A DNA stretch of 64,000 nucleotides from Streptomyces niger (GCF_000718305.1 NZ_JOFQ01000004.1:1-64000), one strand, 5' to 3'; numbered from the stretch's first letter, positions 1 to 8,597 are shown. Numbers and translations: made by a program. The notes: generated by a model from the letters alone, not told the origin.

Positions 1-213
1 CTTCAACGACCGCAGGGTACGGACCATCGCATCGAAGGAGCGCCAGTCGCGGGCCGCCTTGCCCGTACCGCCGTAGACCACCAGCTTGTCCGGGTGCTCC
101 GCCACCTCCGGGTCCAGGTTGTTCTGCAGCATCCGCAGGGCGGCCTCCTGCTGCCACCCCCGGGCGCTCAGTTCCGTTCCACGCGGTGCTCGCACGGGTC
201 GCGGTCCTGACAT
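1..213 (-). CDS. hutU: Urocanate hydratase, N-terminal fragment (window edge)
   Basis: Only the first 71 codons lie in the window; the gene runs off the left edge. Urocanate hydratase converts urocanate to imidazolone propionate in histidine degradation. The N-terminus matches the Streptomyces enzyme as I know it: a short basic lead, then [18 protein letters not shown] and the conserved [10 protein letters not shown] segment at about residues 49-58. The ATG at 213 is preceded by a GGAGG-type ribosome site about 10 bases upstream. An inverted repeat at 267-292 lies in its upstream region and may be an operator. Family assignment is confident; nothing can be said of the C-terminal two thirds. 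Confidence 0.93.
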   Translation of the reverse strand, partial: MSGPRPVRAPRGTELSARGWQQEAALRMLQNNLDPEVAEHPDKLVVYGGTGKAARDWRSFDAMVRTLRSLK

Positions 214-266
214 GCCCTGCCTCCTGCCCTCGGCGGTGCCCAGCACCAGCCGGTACTGGATCGATG

Positions 267-292
267 TATTCACATATTGGCTTGCATGAATA
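267..292. promoter_or_regulatory. Inverted repeat upstream of hutU
   Basis: TATTCA and TGAATA arms are separated by 14 bases in the AT-richer stretch between hutU and the roadblock cluster. The right part contains TTGCATGAAT, a half-site resembling the palindrome in front of the NCS1 permease at 3661-3680. The rest of 214-565 shows no gene; it should hold divergent promoters for hutU and the roadblock genes. Confidence 0.35.
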
Positions 293-565
293 GAGCTAGT
301 CAATGGCGCCCATGGCGGAGCGGCACGGCGGGGCGGAAGCCGGCGGAAGTGTCCGGAACTCTGTGCCCCGGCGGAGTGTGCGAATCAGTCACTCGATCCG
401 GTCATCCGACAGCACGCATCGGTCGTTCCTCGGCGCACTCTGTCCCACCAGGGCAGTTGTCGACGGAAGTGCCCATACTCCCCGCTTCGTCCGGCCCAGT
501 ACGTAATCTCGCGGCCACAGCAGCACATTTGGGCGCCGCACACCGTAGCGGGGAGAGGAGTCCGC

Positions 566-958
566 GTGCCCGGGATCGACAAGTGCCTGCTCCACGTCAT
601 GGAGCTGCCGGGCGCCCGCGGGGCCGCCGTGGTGGACTGGACCAGCGGGCTCGCGCTCGGCACGGTCGGGGAGCCGTCCGGGGGCGATTTCGAGACCACC
701 GCCGCCGAGACGGCCGAGCTGGCCCGGATGGCCGCCGAGCACGCGGCGTTCGCGCCGGACCCCGCCGACCGCCCGGACAAGGAGCCGCCCGTCCAGGACC
801 TGATCGTCAGCACCTGTACGGGCTTCCACATCATGCGGTTCGTCGAGACCACTTTCGACAGCAGCGTCTTCCTCCACCTCTGGCTGGACCGCGACACGGG
901 CAATCTGGCGCTGGCCCGTATCCGGCTGCAGAGCATCGCCGAGCGGCTGGTGTTCTGA
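566..958 (+). CDS. Roadblock/LC7-domain protein (first of three)
   Basis: A 130-residue protein made almost entirely of one roadblock/LC7 domain. It shows the short lead, the GARGAAVVDWTSGLALGTVG beta-hairpin and the C-terminal amphipathic helix typical of the family. Roadblock proteins of the MglB type regulate small Ras-like GTPases; whether this one does is unknown, since no GTPase gene is in the window. The GTG at 566 follows a strong GGGAGAGGAG site. Its stop TGA overlaps the ATG of the next gene, so the two are probably translationally coupled. It resembles the third roadblock gene (2249-2623) in the DxxSGxALGTxGG region and in the LxLDxxxxNLALAR end. Confidence 0.8.
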   Translation: MPGIDKCLLHVMELPGARGAAVVDWTSGLALGTVGEPSGGDFETTAAETAELARMAAEHAAFAPDPADRPDKEPPVQDLIVSTCTGFHIMRFVETTFDSSVFLHLWLDRDTGNLALARIRLQSIAERLVF

Positions 959-1722
959 TGAAGGCGGCCGTCTCCCCGATGCTCGTCCGGCTGGCGGACG
1001 AGCGGGCCACCGGCGTCCTGATCCGCGAGCGCGGCGCGCTCTACCTCGTCGACGGCCAGGTCGTGCACGCCGAGAGTCCGGCGGCGCCCGGGATCGACGA
1101 CCTGCTGGTCGCCGGCGGCCGGCTGCCGCGGGCGGGCTGGGAGGAGGCGATCGCCCGGGCCGGCGCCCGCCACATGGTGGGCCGCTTCCTGGTCGACAGC
1201 GGCCGGCTCGCCGACGGCGAACTGGAGATCTGCCACCTGGGGGCGCTGTTCGACGCCGCCTTCTTCACCCTGGCGCCGAGCAGCGGGCCGACCCGCTTCC
1301 GCTACGGCGTCTCGCACTGGATCGGCCCGGTCCGGCCGGTGTCCGCCGCGATCGTGGCACGCGAGTCCGCGCGCCGCCGTGCGCTGCTGGCCGCCATCTG
1401 GCCGTACCCGGACATCGACAGCGCGCCCGTCGTGCCGCGCGCCCCGACCGCCGGCCGGCGGATACCCGGGCGGCAGCGCCGCGTGCTGAGCCTCGCCGAC
1501 GGCGTCCGCACCCCTGAAGCCATCGCCCGGGCGCTGGGCCGCCCGGCCTTCCACACCCTGATCGACGTGCGGCGGCTGGCCGCGAACGGGCTCGTGGAGA
1601 CCCCTACGGTCCCCACACCACCGCCCGCTCTCCCGGCTCCCCTCCCGCCCTTCGGGCAGTACGCCGATCCGGACATCTCTCTGCTCCGCCGGCTCCGTGA
1701 CGCTCTGGAGGAAAGTCTGTGA
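958..1722 (+). CDS. DUF4388/PATAN-like regulator
   Basis: A 254-residue protein starting at the ATG that overlaps the upstream stop. The N-terminal half (about residues 5-125) has the alternating small beta pattern, with ATGVLIRERGALYLVDGQVVHAES, seen in DUF4388/PATAN domains that accompany bacterial signalling proteins. Residues about 165-220 (RVLSLADGVRTPEAIARALGRPAFHTLIDVRRLAANGLVE, given here only as location) read like a winged helix. It lies inside a roadblock cluster, so a role in the same signalling output is likely. Annotated relatives are often just called transcriptional regulator. DNA binding is inferred, not shown. Confidence 0.62.
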   Translation: MKAAVSPMLVRLADERATGVLIRERGALYLVDGQVVHAESPAAPGIDDLLVAGGRLPRAGWEEAIARAGARHMVGRFLVDSGRLADGELEICHLGALFDAAFFTLAPSSGPTRFRYGVSHWIGPVRPVSAAIVARESARRRALLAAIWPYPDIDSAPVVPRAPTAGRRIPGRQRRVLSLADGVRTPEAIARALGRPAFHTLIDVRRLAANGLVETPTVPTPPPALPAPLPPFGQYADPDISLLRRLRDALEESL

Positions 1723-1801
1723 CGCACGACACGAACCCTTGGGCCGCCCGTTCGCCCTCATGAGGCGCGCTCAGCGGCAGCGCGCCGAGAGGAGACAGCT
1801 G

Positions 1802-2194
1802 ATGACGACGGAAGCCGACGCGCTCGGCGAACTGATCAGACTGCGCGCCCGCGTGCCGCAGCTGACCGGCGCCCTCGCGGCCAGCACCGACGGTCTCGTA
1901 CTGGCCCATGACACCGCCGGTGCCGAAGCGGAGAGCGTCGCGGCACTCACCGCGGCGGCGCTCGGCGTCGCCCTGCGACTGGCCGAAGCGACCGGCCAGG
2001 GGGACTTCCGGGAGCTGCTGGTACGCGGCGAGGAGGGCTACGTCGCGACCTATGCGGCGGGCTCGGCGGCCGTCCTGACGCTGCTCGCCGAGCCGCGCAT
2101 CAACGTCGGCCGACTCCATCTGGAAGCCCGCCGGTCCAGTGCGCGCATCGGCGAAGTGGTCGACAGCGCTCTGGAACGTCTGGAGAACACCTGA
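1802..2194 (+). CDS. Roadblock/LC7-domain protein (second of three)
   Basis: A 130-residue protein with a roadblock-like core: a helix ending in RLRARVPQLTGALAAS, then TDGLVLAHD and a central helix rich in Ala. It is the most diverged of the three copies in this cluster. The ATG at 1802 was chosen over in-frame upstream ATG codons at 1697 and 1760 because GAGAGGAGACAG sits just before it. A gap of 79 bases separates it from the DUF4388 gene. It ends a few bases before the leader of the third copy, so all four genes are probably one transcript. Confidence 0.74.
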   Translation: MTTEADALGELIRLRARVPQLTGALAASTDGLVLAHDTAGAEAESVAALTAAALGVALRLAEATGQGDFRELLVRGEEGYVATYAAGSAAVLTLLAEPRINVGRLHLEARRSSARIGEVVDSALERLENT

Positions 2195-2248
2195 CCCATG
2201 ACCGCCACACCACGAAAATCCACCCGACGGAAAGGAAGTGTGCCTCTC

Positions 2249-2623
2249 ATGGCCAACACCGAAGCCGCACTCAAAGAAGCGATGACCTCGATCGAGGGCG
2301 TGCTCGGCGTCGCCCTCGTCGACTACTCCAGCGGCATGGCCCTGGGCACCATCGGCGGCAGCAAGGACCTCGACCTGTCGATCGCCTCGGCAGGCAACAC
2401 CGACGTGGTCCGCGCCAAAGTACGCACCATGGAGCAGCTCGGCCTCAAGGACGAGATCGAGGACATCCTCATCACGCTCGGCACGCAGTACCACCTCATC
2501 CGGCTGCTCAAGGGCCGGTCCAACAACGGTCTGTTCCTCTATCTCGCGCTGGACAAGGACCGCTCGAATCTGGCGATGGCCCGCCATCAGCTGAAGAAGG
2601 TCGAAGGACAGCTGGACGTGTGA
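2249..2623 (+). CDS. Roadblock/LC7-domain protein (third of three)
   Basis: A 124-residue single-domain roadblock/LC7 protein with the signature VDYSSGMALGTIGGSKDLD near residue 25 and an EDILITLGTQYHLIR central strand. The start at 2249 follows AAAGGAAG about 10 bases upstream; an upstream in-frame ATG at 2198 has no comparable site. Last gene of the cluster; the convergent RpiR gene begins 33 bases beyond its stop. Roadblock proteins usually dimerise and form platforms for GTPases, so homo- or hetero-dimers with the other two copies are likely. Confidence 0.8.
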   Translation: MANTEAALKEAMTSIEGVLGVALVDYSSGMALGTIGGSKDLDLSIASAGNTDVVRAKVRTMEQLGLKDEIEDILITLGTQYHLIRLLKGRSNNGLFLYLALDKDRSNLAMARHQLKKVEGQLDV

Positions 2624-2656
2624 CCGCACGGAACGGCGGCGGCCCGGGAACGGGGC

Positions 2657-3529
2657 TCACTCCACGAAGAGCCCCCGGGCCGCCGCTCGCGTGTCGAACG
2701 CCTCCAGGCTGGCCTGGGCATCGGGCAGCGCATCGCACATGGCCTCCAACAACACCCGGCCGAGGAGCATGGGGGCGCAGACCGTGTCGAAGGCGAGCCC
2801 GGTGCCGACCGCTGCGGGCAGCATGAGGTCGGTGTGGCGGGCGACCGGCGCGAAGGCGCTGTCCGCGACGGTGACCACGGTCAGCCCGGCCGACTTGGCG
2901 TACTCCAGCGCGTCGAGCACCTCGCGGGGGTGGCGGGGCAGCGCGAAGCAGAGCAGGACGGTGGCGCCTGCGCGCACCGCCCCGTCGATCCGGTCCGCGA
3001 GCATCGAGCCGCCCTCGTCCAGCAGCCGCACGTCGGGGTGGACCTTGCGCGCGAAGTAGGCGAACCCGGCGGCCTGCGCGACCGCGGCGCGCAGGCCCAG
3101 CACCGGCAGCACGGGGGACGCGGCGAACAGCCGGCCGGCCTCCTCGACGGGCCCGGGGTCGGCGAGCGCCGCCGCCAGCTCCTGGAGGTTGCTGATCTCC
3201 TCCTGGACGGCCTGCTGGTATTCGTTCAGGGAGTCGACGGCGGCCGCGCCGCGGTCGGGGGTGACGTCCCGCAGGTGGCGGCGGAGCGCCGGGTAGCCGT
3301 CGAAGCCGAGGGCGACCGCGAAACGGGTCACCGAGGGCTGGCTGACCCCGGCCAGCTCGGCCAGCTCGACACTGGAGAGGAAGGGCGCGTCGGCGGCCCG
3401 GCGCACCATACAGTGCGCGATCCGGCGCTGGGTCGGCGTGAGCCGGTGCCCCTCGAAGAGCTTCTGCAGCCGCGCCGCCGCGCCGGCGGCCCCCTCGGTG
3501 GCGCCCTCGCCCCCGTTGTCCGCGCTCAT
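2657..3529 (-). CDS. MurR/RpiR-family transcriptional regulator
   Basis: A 290-residue regulator with an N-terminal RpiR helix-turn-helix (about residues 28-95; LAGVSQPSVTRFAVALGFDGY is the recognition region) and a C-terminal SIS sugar-isomerase-like domain (about 125-265). The ATG at 3529 has AGAGGA upstream. It is divergent from an NCS1 permease, and a near-perfect 20-bp palindrome lies between them. Repression or activation of the permease is the simplest role. RpiR proteins normally sense phosphorylated sugars through SIS, but members next to nucleobase or amino-acid catabolic genes are known; the ligand here is unknown. Confidence 0.85.
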   Translation of the reverse strand: MSADNGGEGATEGAAGAAARLQKLFEGHRLTPTQRRIAHCMVRRAADAPFLSSVELAELAGVSQPSVTRFAVALGFDGYPALRRHLRDVTPDRGAAAVDSLNEYQQAVQEEISNLQELAAALADPGPVEEAGRLFAASPVLPVLGLRAAVAQAAGFAYFARKVHPDVRLLDEGGSMLADRIDGAVRAGATVLLCFALPRHPREVLDALEYAKSAGLTVVTVADSAFAPVARHTDLMLPAAVGTGLAFDTVCAPMLLGRVLLEAMCDALPDAQASLEAFDTRAAARGLFVE

Positions 3530-3634
3530 CGTGTCCTCTCGGTCCGCTCCCCGGCGTGTGGGGCCCGACTCTACGTAATTCCGGGCCCGGCCCGTCGGGC
3601 CGAGGCCGCTACCAGCGTCTTCGCTCCAGACTAT

Positions 3635-3680
3635 TGCATTTTCATTCACTTGCGATTGATGCTGAATGAATTCATGCAGC
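3635..3680. promoter_or_regulatory. Candidate RpiR operator between regulator and permease
   Basis: At 3661-3680 lies a 20-bp palindrome, GCTG-A-ATGAATTCAT-G-CAGC, broken by only one mismatched pair, placed 16 bases before the permease start. A related imperfect site, TTGCATTTTCATTCAC, lies at about 3634-3649 with a spacing two bases shorter. RpiR regulators bind such AT-centred inverted repeats. Assigning it to the adjacent regulator is inference from position. Confidence 0.6.
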
Positions 3681-3696
3681 GAGAGAGGGACGGGCC

Positions 3697-5109
3697 ATGG
3701 CCGGAGTGGTGGAACAACGCTCGATCGATGTCGTACCGGATGCCGAACGGCACGGCACCGCCGTCAGTCAGTTCACCCTCTGGCTGGGCGCCAACCTGCA
3801 GATCACCGCGGTGGTCACCGGCGCGCTGGCCGTCGTCTTCGGCGCGAACGCCTTCTGGTCGCTGCTCGGCCTGCTGCTCGGCAACCTGCTGGGCGGCGCG
3901 GTGATGGCGCTGCACTCGGCGCAGGGGCCGCGGCTCGGCCTGCCGCAGATGATCTCCTCACGGGCCCAGTTCGGCGTGCGCGGCGCCGTCGTCCCGCTCG
4001 CCCTGGTCATCGTCATGTACATCGGCTTCTTCGCCAGCGGTACCGTGCTCGCCGGGCAGGCGGTGGGCCATCTGACGCACCTCGGCGACACCACCGGCAT
4101 CATCGCGTTCGCCGCGATCACCGCCTTCGCGGCGGCCGTCGGCTACCGCCTCATCCACGCCCTCGGCCGGATCGCCGGGCTGGTGTGCGCGGTGGCCTTC
4201 GTCTACCTCGGCGTCCGCCTGCTGGAGCGGACCGACCTGGCGGCCCTGCTGCACGACCGCGCCTTCGACTTCCCGGTCTTCCTGCTGGCCGTCTCGCTCT
4301 CCGCGTCCTGGCAGCTGGCCTTCGGCCCGTACGTCGCGGACTACTCGCGCTACCTCCCGCGCCATACCTCGGCCCGCGCGACGTTCTGGTGGACGCTGTC
4401 CGGCTCGGTGCTCGGCTCGCAGTGGTCGATGACGTTCGGCGCGCTGGCGGCGGCCGCGGCCCCGGCCGCCTTCGTCGGCCACGAGGTGTCCTACATCGTC
4501 GGGCTGGGCGGCGTGGGCCTGATGGCCTCGGTGCTGTACTTCGTGATCGCCCTCGGCAAGCTGACGATCAACGTCCTGAACACCTACGGCAGCTTCATGT
4601 CGATGGTGACCAGCATCAGCGGCTTCCGCGGGCAGCCGAAGCTCTCGCCGCGCGCCCGCAGCCTCTACTTCGCCGGGATCATGGTCGTCGGCAGCGCGGT
4701 GGCCCTGCTCGGCAAGGACTCCTTCCTGACCTCCTTCAAGGACTTCCTGCTCTTCCTGCTGACGTTCTTCACGCCCTGGTCGGCGATCAACCTGGTCGAC
4801 TACTACCTGATCTCCAAGGAGCGGTACGACATCCCGGCCCTCAGCGACCCGGCCGGCCGCTACGGCGCCTGGAACGGCAAGGCGCTGCTGGTCTACGGCA
4901 TCGGCCTGGTCGCCCAGCTGCCGTTCCTGGCCACGCACTTCTACACCGGGCCGCTGGTCGCCCCGCTGGGCGGCGCGGACATCTCCTGGCTCATCGGCCT
5001 CGTGGTGCCGGCCGCGCTGTACTGGCTCGCCGCGCGCCGGGACACCGACCGGATTCCGGCCGCGGATACGGGGGTTGTCCCTACTGCCGAGGCGGCGCCG
5101 CGCTCGTAG
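3697..5109 (+). CDS. NCS1-family purine/cytosine-type permease
   Basis: A 470-residue integral membrane protein of the nucleobase:cation symporter-1 family. It has about twelve hydrophobic segments, the N-terminal FTLWLGANLQITAVVTGALA region, the GLPQMISSRAQFGVRG loop after the second segment and WQLAFGPYVADYSRYLP in the middle, all typical of CodB-like transporters. The start at 3697 follows GAGAGAGGGA. Likely substrates are cytosine, allantoin, hydantoins or related heterocycles; sequence alone cannot decide. Proximity to hutU makes an imidazole-type substrate worth considering. The next gene begins 9 bases after its stop. Confidence 0.87.
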   Translation: MAGVVEQRSIDVVPDAERHGTAVSQFTLWLGANLQITAVVTGALAVVFGANAFWSLLGLLLGNLLGGAVMALHSAQGPRLGLPQMISSRAQFGVRGAVVPLALVIVMYIGFFASGTVLAGQAVGHLTHLGDTTGIIAFAAITAFAAAVGYRLIHALGRIAGLVCAVAFVYLGVRLLERTDLAALLHDRAFDFPVFLLAVSLSASWQLAFGPYVADYSRYLPRHTSARATFWWTLSGSVLGSQWSMTFGALAAAAAPAAFVGHEVSYIVGLGGVGLMASVLYFVIALGKLTINVLNTYGSFMSMVTSISGFRGQPKLSPRARSLYFAGIMVVGSAVALLGKDSFLTSFKDFLLFLLTFFTPWSAINLVDYYLISKERYDIPALSDPAGRYGAWNGKALLVYGIGLVAQLPFLATHFYTGPLVAPLGGADISWLIGLVVPAALYWLAARRDTDRIPAADTGVVPTAEAAPRS

Positions 5110-5118
5110 CCTTCGAGC

Positions 5119-5523
5119 ATGGCGACTGGCGACCCGGAGCTGAGGAAAGAACTCGACGCGACGCTGCACGCGCGCAAGGAGCTCGGCCCGGACTACGAGG
5201 CCGAGCTGCTGGACTCCTTCGTGGAGAAGCTCGACCGCACAGTGGAGCAGCAGGTGCGGCGCAGGCTGGCGGAGCGGCAGTTGCAGGTGGCCCGGGGGAC
5301 GCACCCGCCGCAGCAGGGCCTGCCGAGCGGCTTCGGCGAGCGCTTCGGCTTCGCCGCGACCTCGCTGGTGCTGGCCGTGCCGCTGTCCGCGATCGGCGCG
5401 GTCAACGCCGGGCTGGCCGGCCTGCTGGTGACCTGGGTCGGCATCGTCGGCGTGAACGTGGCCCAGGCGAGCCACGCCTTCGGGCGCTCCCGCCGCGAGC
5501 GGGCGGCCCGCGACGACGACTGA
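5119..5523 (+). CDS. Small two-helix membrane protein, unknown function
   Basis: A 134-residue protein. The first ~60 residues are charged and helical (ELRKELDATLHARKELG), including a conserved-looking acidic/basic stretch before two hydrophobic segments at about 77-95 and 98-115. The tail is basic then acidic. It is 9 bases downstream of the permease and probably co-transcribed. I recognise it as a conserved actinobacterial membrane protein of unknown role. A strong hairpin at 5554-5608 follows. Confidence 0.7.
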   Translation: MATGDPELRKELDATLHARKELGPDYEAELLDSFVEKLDRTVEQQVRRRLAERQLQVARGTHPPQQGLPSGFGERFGFAATSLVLAVPLSAIGAVNAGLAGLLVTWVGIVGVNVAQASHAFGRSRRERAARDDD

Positions 5524-5553
5524 CCGAGGTCCGGCCGCGCGAGGGGAAGTCTT

Positions 5554-5608
5554 GCGGGGACCGCCGCACCCCGGCTGGTGCCGGGGGCGGGACGACGGCG
5601 GTCCCCGC
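5554..5608. terminator. Strong hairpin after the permease operon
   Basis: GCGGGGACCGCCG pairs perfectly with CGGCGGTCCCCGC, with an inner CCCCGG/CCGGGG helix. It follows the + strand operon. The remainder of 5609-5849 has no gene that I can support. Confidence 0.6.
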
Positions 5609-5849
5609 GGGGGACGCGGACCGGGTCAGGGCCGGTCGGACGCGTCCTGGCGATCGGGAGGTCCGGGAGCCGCTCCGGAGTTCCTGTTCGCCGCACTGAC
5701 CAATCTGCCCGAGCAGTGTTAAGTCCGTGCTGCGTCCGCGTGACACATACGTACACCTTGCGTCGACCGGGCTTTTCCTTACGGACACTTGATGCCCCGT
5801 CGCCCCCCGTACCCCGCTGACCTGCGGCTCCCCTCCCGTACGGGTACGG

Positions 5850-7232
5850 TCAGCGCGCCCCGCGGGCCAGGAAGGCCAGCAGGTCCTGCCGGCTGACGAC
5901 CCCGGTCGGCTTGCCCTCCACCAACACGATCGCGGCGTCCGCGCCTTCGAGGACGGCCATCAGGTCGGCGACCGGCTCGCCCGCGCCGACCTGCGGCAGC
6001 GGCGCGGACATGTGCTTCTCCAGCGGGTCGCCGAGCGAGGCCCGCTGCGCGAACAGCGCGTCCAGCAGTTCGCGCTCCACCACCGAACCGATGACCTCGG
6101 CGGCCATCACGTCCGGGTGCCCGGCGCCCGGCTTCACGATCGGCATCTGCGAGACGCCGTACTCGCGCAGCACCTCGATGGCCTGGCCGACGGTCTCCTC
6201 GGGGTGCATGTGCACCAGTTCGGGGATGCCGCCGTGCTTGTTGTGCATGACGTCGGCGACCCGCTCGGTGTCCCCGGTCTCCAGGAATCCGTAGTCGTTC
6301 ATCCAGTCGTCATTGAAGATCTTGGAGAGGTAGCCGCGGCCGCTGTCCGGCAGCAGGACCACCACCACGTCGTCCGGGCCGAGCCGCTCGGCGACCTTCA
6401 GCGCGCCCACCACGGCCATCCCGCAGGAGCCGCCGACCAGCAGGCCTTCCTCCTTGGCGAGGCGCCGGGTCATCTGGAAAGCGTCCTTGTCGGACACCGC
6501 GACGATCTCGTCGGCGACGGTGCGGTCATAGGCGGTGGGCCAGAAGTCCTCGCCGACGCCCTCGATCAGATACGGGCGGCCGGTGCCGCCGCTGTAGACG
6601 GAGCCCTCCGGGTCGGCCCCGATGACCTTGACCTTGCCGTCACTGGCTTCCTTCAAGTAGCGCCCGGTCCCACTGATGGTGCCGCCGGTGCCCACGCCCG
6701 CCACGAAATGCGTGATTCGGCCGTCGGTCTGCTCCCACAGTTCGGGCCCCGTCGACTCGTAGTGCGAGCGCGGGTTGTCCGGATTGCTGTACTGGTCCGG
6801 CTTCCAGGCGCCGGGCGTCTCGCGTACCAGCCTGTCGGAGACGTTGTAGTACGAATCGGGGTGCTCGGGGTCGACGGCCGTCGGGCAGACCACGACCTCG
6901 GCGCCGTACGCACGCAGCACATTGATCTTGTCGGTCGACACCTTGTCCGGGCAGACGAAGATGCACTTGTAGCCCTTCTGCTGGGCCACGATCGCCAGCC
7001 CGACGCCGGTGTTCCCCGAGGTCGGCTCCACGATCGTGCCGCCCGGTTGCAAGGCTCCGGACCGCTCGGCGGCCTCGATCATCCGCACGGCGATCCGGTC
7101 CTTCACGGATCCGCCCGGATTGAAGTACTCGACCTTGGCGAGGACGGTGGCCCGTACGCCATCGGTGACGTTCTTGAGCCTCACAAGCGGGGTGTTGCCC
7201 ACGAGGTCAATCATCGATTCATAAACCTGCAC
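5850..7232 (-). CDS. cbs: Cystathionine beta-synthase
   Basis: A 460-residue PLP enzyme, fold type II, condensing serine and homocysteine to cystathionine (reverse transsulfuration). Lys44 in NPGGSVKDR is the Schiff-base lysine; TSGNTG at 71-76 binds the PLP/substrate carboxylate and GVGTGGT binds phosphate. Two CBS domains occupy about residues 340-460. The GTG at 7232 with GGAG 7 bases upstream gives the usual family length; upstream in-frame codons lack a site. Related cysteine synthases lack the C-terminal CBS pair, which supports this naming. The SGNH hydrolase gene is divergent; TAGGCT about 50 bases upstream could be a -10 element. Confidence 0.93.
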   Translation of the reverse strand: MQVYESMIDLVGNTPLVRLKNVTDGVRATVLAKVEYFNPGGSVKDRIAVRMIEAAERSGALQPGGTIVEPTSGNTGVGLAIVAQQKGYKCIFVCPDKVSTDKINVLRAYGAEVVVCPTAVDPEHPDSYYNVSDRLVRETPGAWKPDQYSNPDNPRSHYESTGPELWEQTDGRITHFVAGVGTGGTISGTGRYLKEASDGKVKVIGADPEGSVYSGGTGRPYLIEGVGEDFWPTAYDRTVADEIVAVSDKDAFQMTRRLAKEEGLLVGGSCGMAVVGALKVAERLGPDDVVVVLLPDSGRGYLSKIFNDDWMNDYGFLETGDTERVADVMHNKHGGIPELVHMHPEETVGQAIEVLREYGVSQMPIVKPGAGHPDVMAAEVIGSVVERELLDALFAQRASLGDPLEKHMSAPLPQVGAGEPVADLMAVLEGADAAIVLVEGKPTGVVSRQDLLAFLARGAR

Positions 7233-7434
7233 GGTGGTCTCCGCGGTAAGGGGCGCGCTGTCCTGCGCCCGTCCGGCCAGCCTATTGCGCTCACCCCTGG
7301 AGGGCGGGTGCGTTGCGACGAGCGCCCCGCGGGGCAAGACGTTCTTGACACGAGTTTCGCGAGTCCGCGGGGCGCGCGCCGGGTTTCGCTCCCGTTGCGC
7401 CCCCGTGCACGCACTGCGGGGAGGTGCCCGGCCG

Positions 7435-8460
7435 ATGCCGATGACGATGTCCAGGGCGAGAGTGGCACGCCGGATCGCCACGGCTGCCGCGGTCGGCAGC
7501 GGAGGCATCGGGCTGCTCGGCGTCGCCGCGGTGGGCCTGCTGCTCACCGAGGTGCGGCTCGCGCGGCGTACGGTCGGCGGCTCCAGCGAGCTGCCGCCGC
7601 CCGCCGACGGCCGCTACGGCGCCGCCCTCTGGTACCGCACCGACCGGCCCGCGCTGCGGCTCGGCTTCCTCGGCGACTCCACGGCGGCCGGACAGGGCGT
7701 CACCCGGCCCCGCCAGACCCCCGGGGCGCTGCTGGCCTCCGGTCTGGCCGCGGTCGCGGAGCGCCCGGTCGACCTGCGCAACGTCGCGCTGCCCGGCGCG
7801 CAGTCCGACGACCTGGAGCGGCAGGTGACGCTGCTGCTGGCGGAGGGTCCCGCGCCGGACGTCTGCGTGATCATGATCGGCGCGAACGACGTCACGCACC
7901 GCATGCCGTTCGCCACCTCCGTCCGCATGCTTTCGGAGGCGGTGGCCCGGCTGCGCACGGCGGGCAGCGAGGTGGTGGTGGGCACCTGCCCCGACCTCGG
8001 CTCGGTGGAGCCGGTGTACCAGCCGCTGCGCTGGGTGGCCCGGCGGCTGAGCAGGCAGCTGGCCGCCGCGCAGACCATCGGCGTGGTGGAGAACGGCGGG
8101 CGGACGGTGTCGCTGGGCGACCTGCTCGGCCCGGAGTTCGAGGCGAATCCGCGCGAGCTGTTCAGCGCGGACAACTACCACCCCTCGGCCGAGGGGTACG
8201 CCACCGCTGCCATGGCCGTGCTGCCCACGCTGTGCGCGGCGCTCGGCCTGTGGCCGGAGGAGGAGAGCCCGGAGCCGGAGCGGCGCGAGAGCTTCCTGCC
8301 GGTCGCCGAGGCGGCGGCGCAGGCGGCGTCCGAGGGCGGTACGGAGGTCACCGGCAGCCGGGCGCCGTGGGCGCTGCTCAAGCACCGCAGGCGGCACCGG
8401 ATCGCGGTGCACGACGCGGAGGCCGCGGCGGCGGAGGCCGAGGAAGAGGCGACGTCGTAG
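7435..8460 (+). CDS. SGNH/GDSL hydrolase, membrane-anchored
   Basis: A 341-residue protein with an N-terminal hydrophobic segment (about 15-38) and then a GDSL-like hydrolase domain. The block LGFLGDSTAAGQG (about 75-87) carries the nucleophile Ser, MIGANDVT the Gly/Asn oxyanion residues, and DNYHPSAEGY the catalytic Asp-x-x-His. The C-terminal 80 residues are acidic/basic and low complexity. Start 7435 follows GGGGAGGTG. It is probably an extracytoplasmic esterase or lipase; substrate unknown. It sits between cbs and the thiolase, an arrangement I recognise in Streptomyces. Confidence 0.85.
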   Translation: MPMTMSRARVARRIATAAAVGSGGIGLLGVAAVGLLLTEVRLARRTVGGSSELPPPADGRYGAALWYRTDRPALRLGFLGDSTAAGQGVTRPRQTPGALLASGLAAVAERPVDLRNVALPGAQSDDLERQVTLLLAEGPAPDVCVIMIGANDVTHRMPFATSVRMLSEAVARLRTAGSEVVVGTCPDLGSVEPVYQPLRWVARRLSRQLAAAQTIGVVENGGRTVSLGDLLGPEFEANPRELFSADNYHPSAEGYATAAMAVLPTLCAALGLWPEEESPEPERRESFLPVAEAAAQAASEGGTEVTGSRAPWALLKHRRRHRIAVHDAEAAAAEAEEEATS

Positions 8461-8529
8461 CGGCGGCGCGGAGGCGGCGCCGGGCCGGGCGGGTGGCGCC
8501 GCCCCCTTGCGCGCAACATGCCGGATGGG

Positions 8530-8566
8530 TGAGCATCCGCTCAGTACGGAGGTAAGCAGCCGCTTA
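8530..8566. promoter_or_regulatory. Twin TetR-type palindromes before the thiolase gene
   Basis: Two similar inverted repeats, TGAGC-ATCC-GCTCA at 8530-8543 and TAAGC-AGCC-GCTTA at 8553-8566, have centres 23 bp apart. The TNAGC-N4-GCTNA form is typical of operators of TetR-family regulators of acyl-CoA metabolism in actinobacteria. The regulator is not in the window. Confidence 0.6.
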
Positions 8567-8597
8567 GAAAAGAGGCCCGCATCACAGCGCAGGAATC

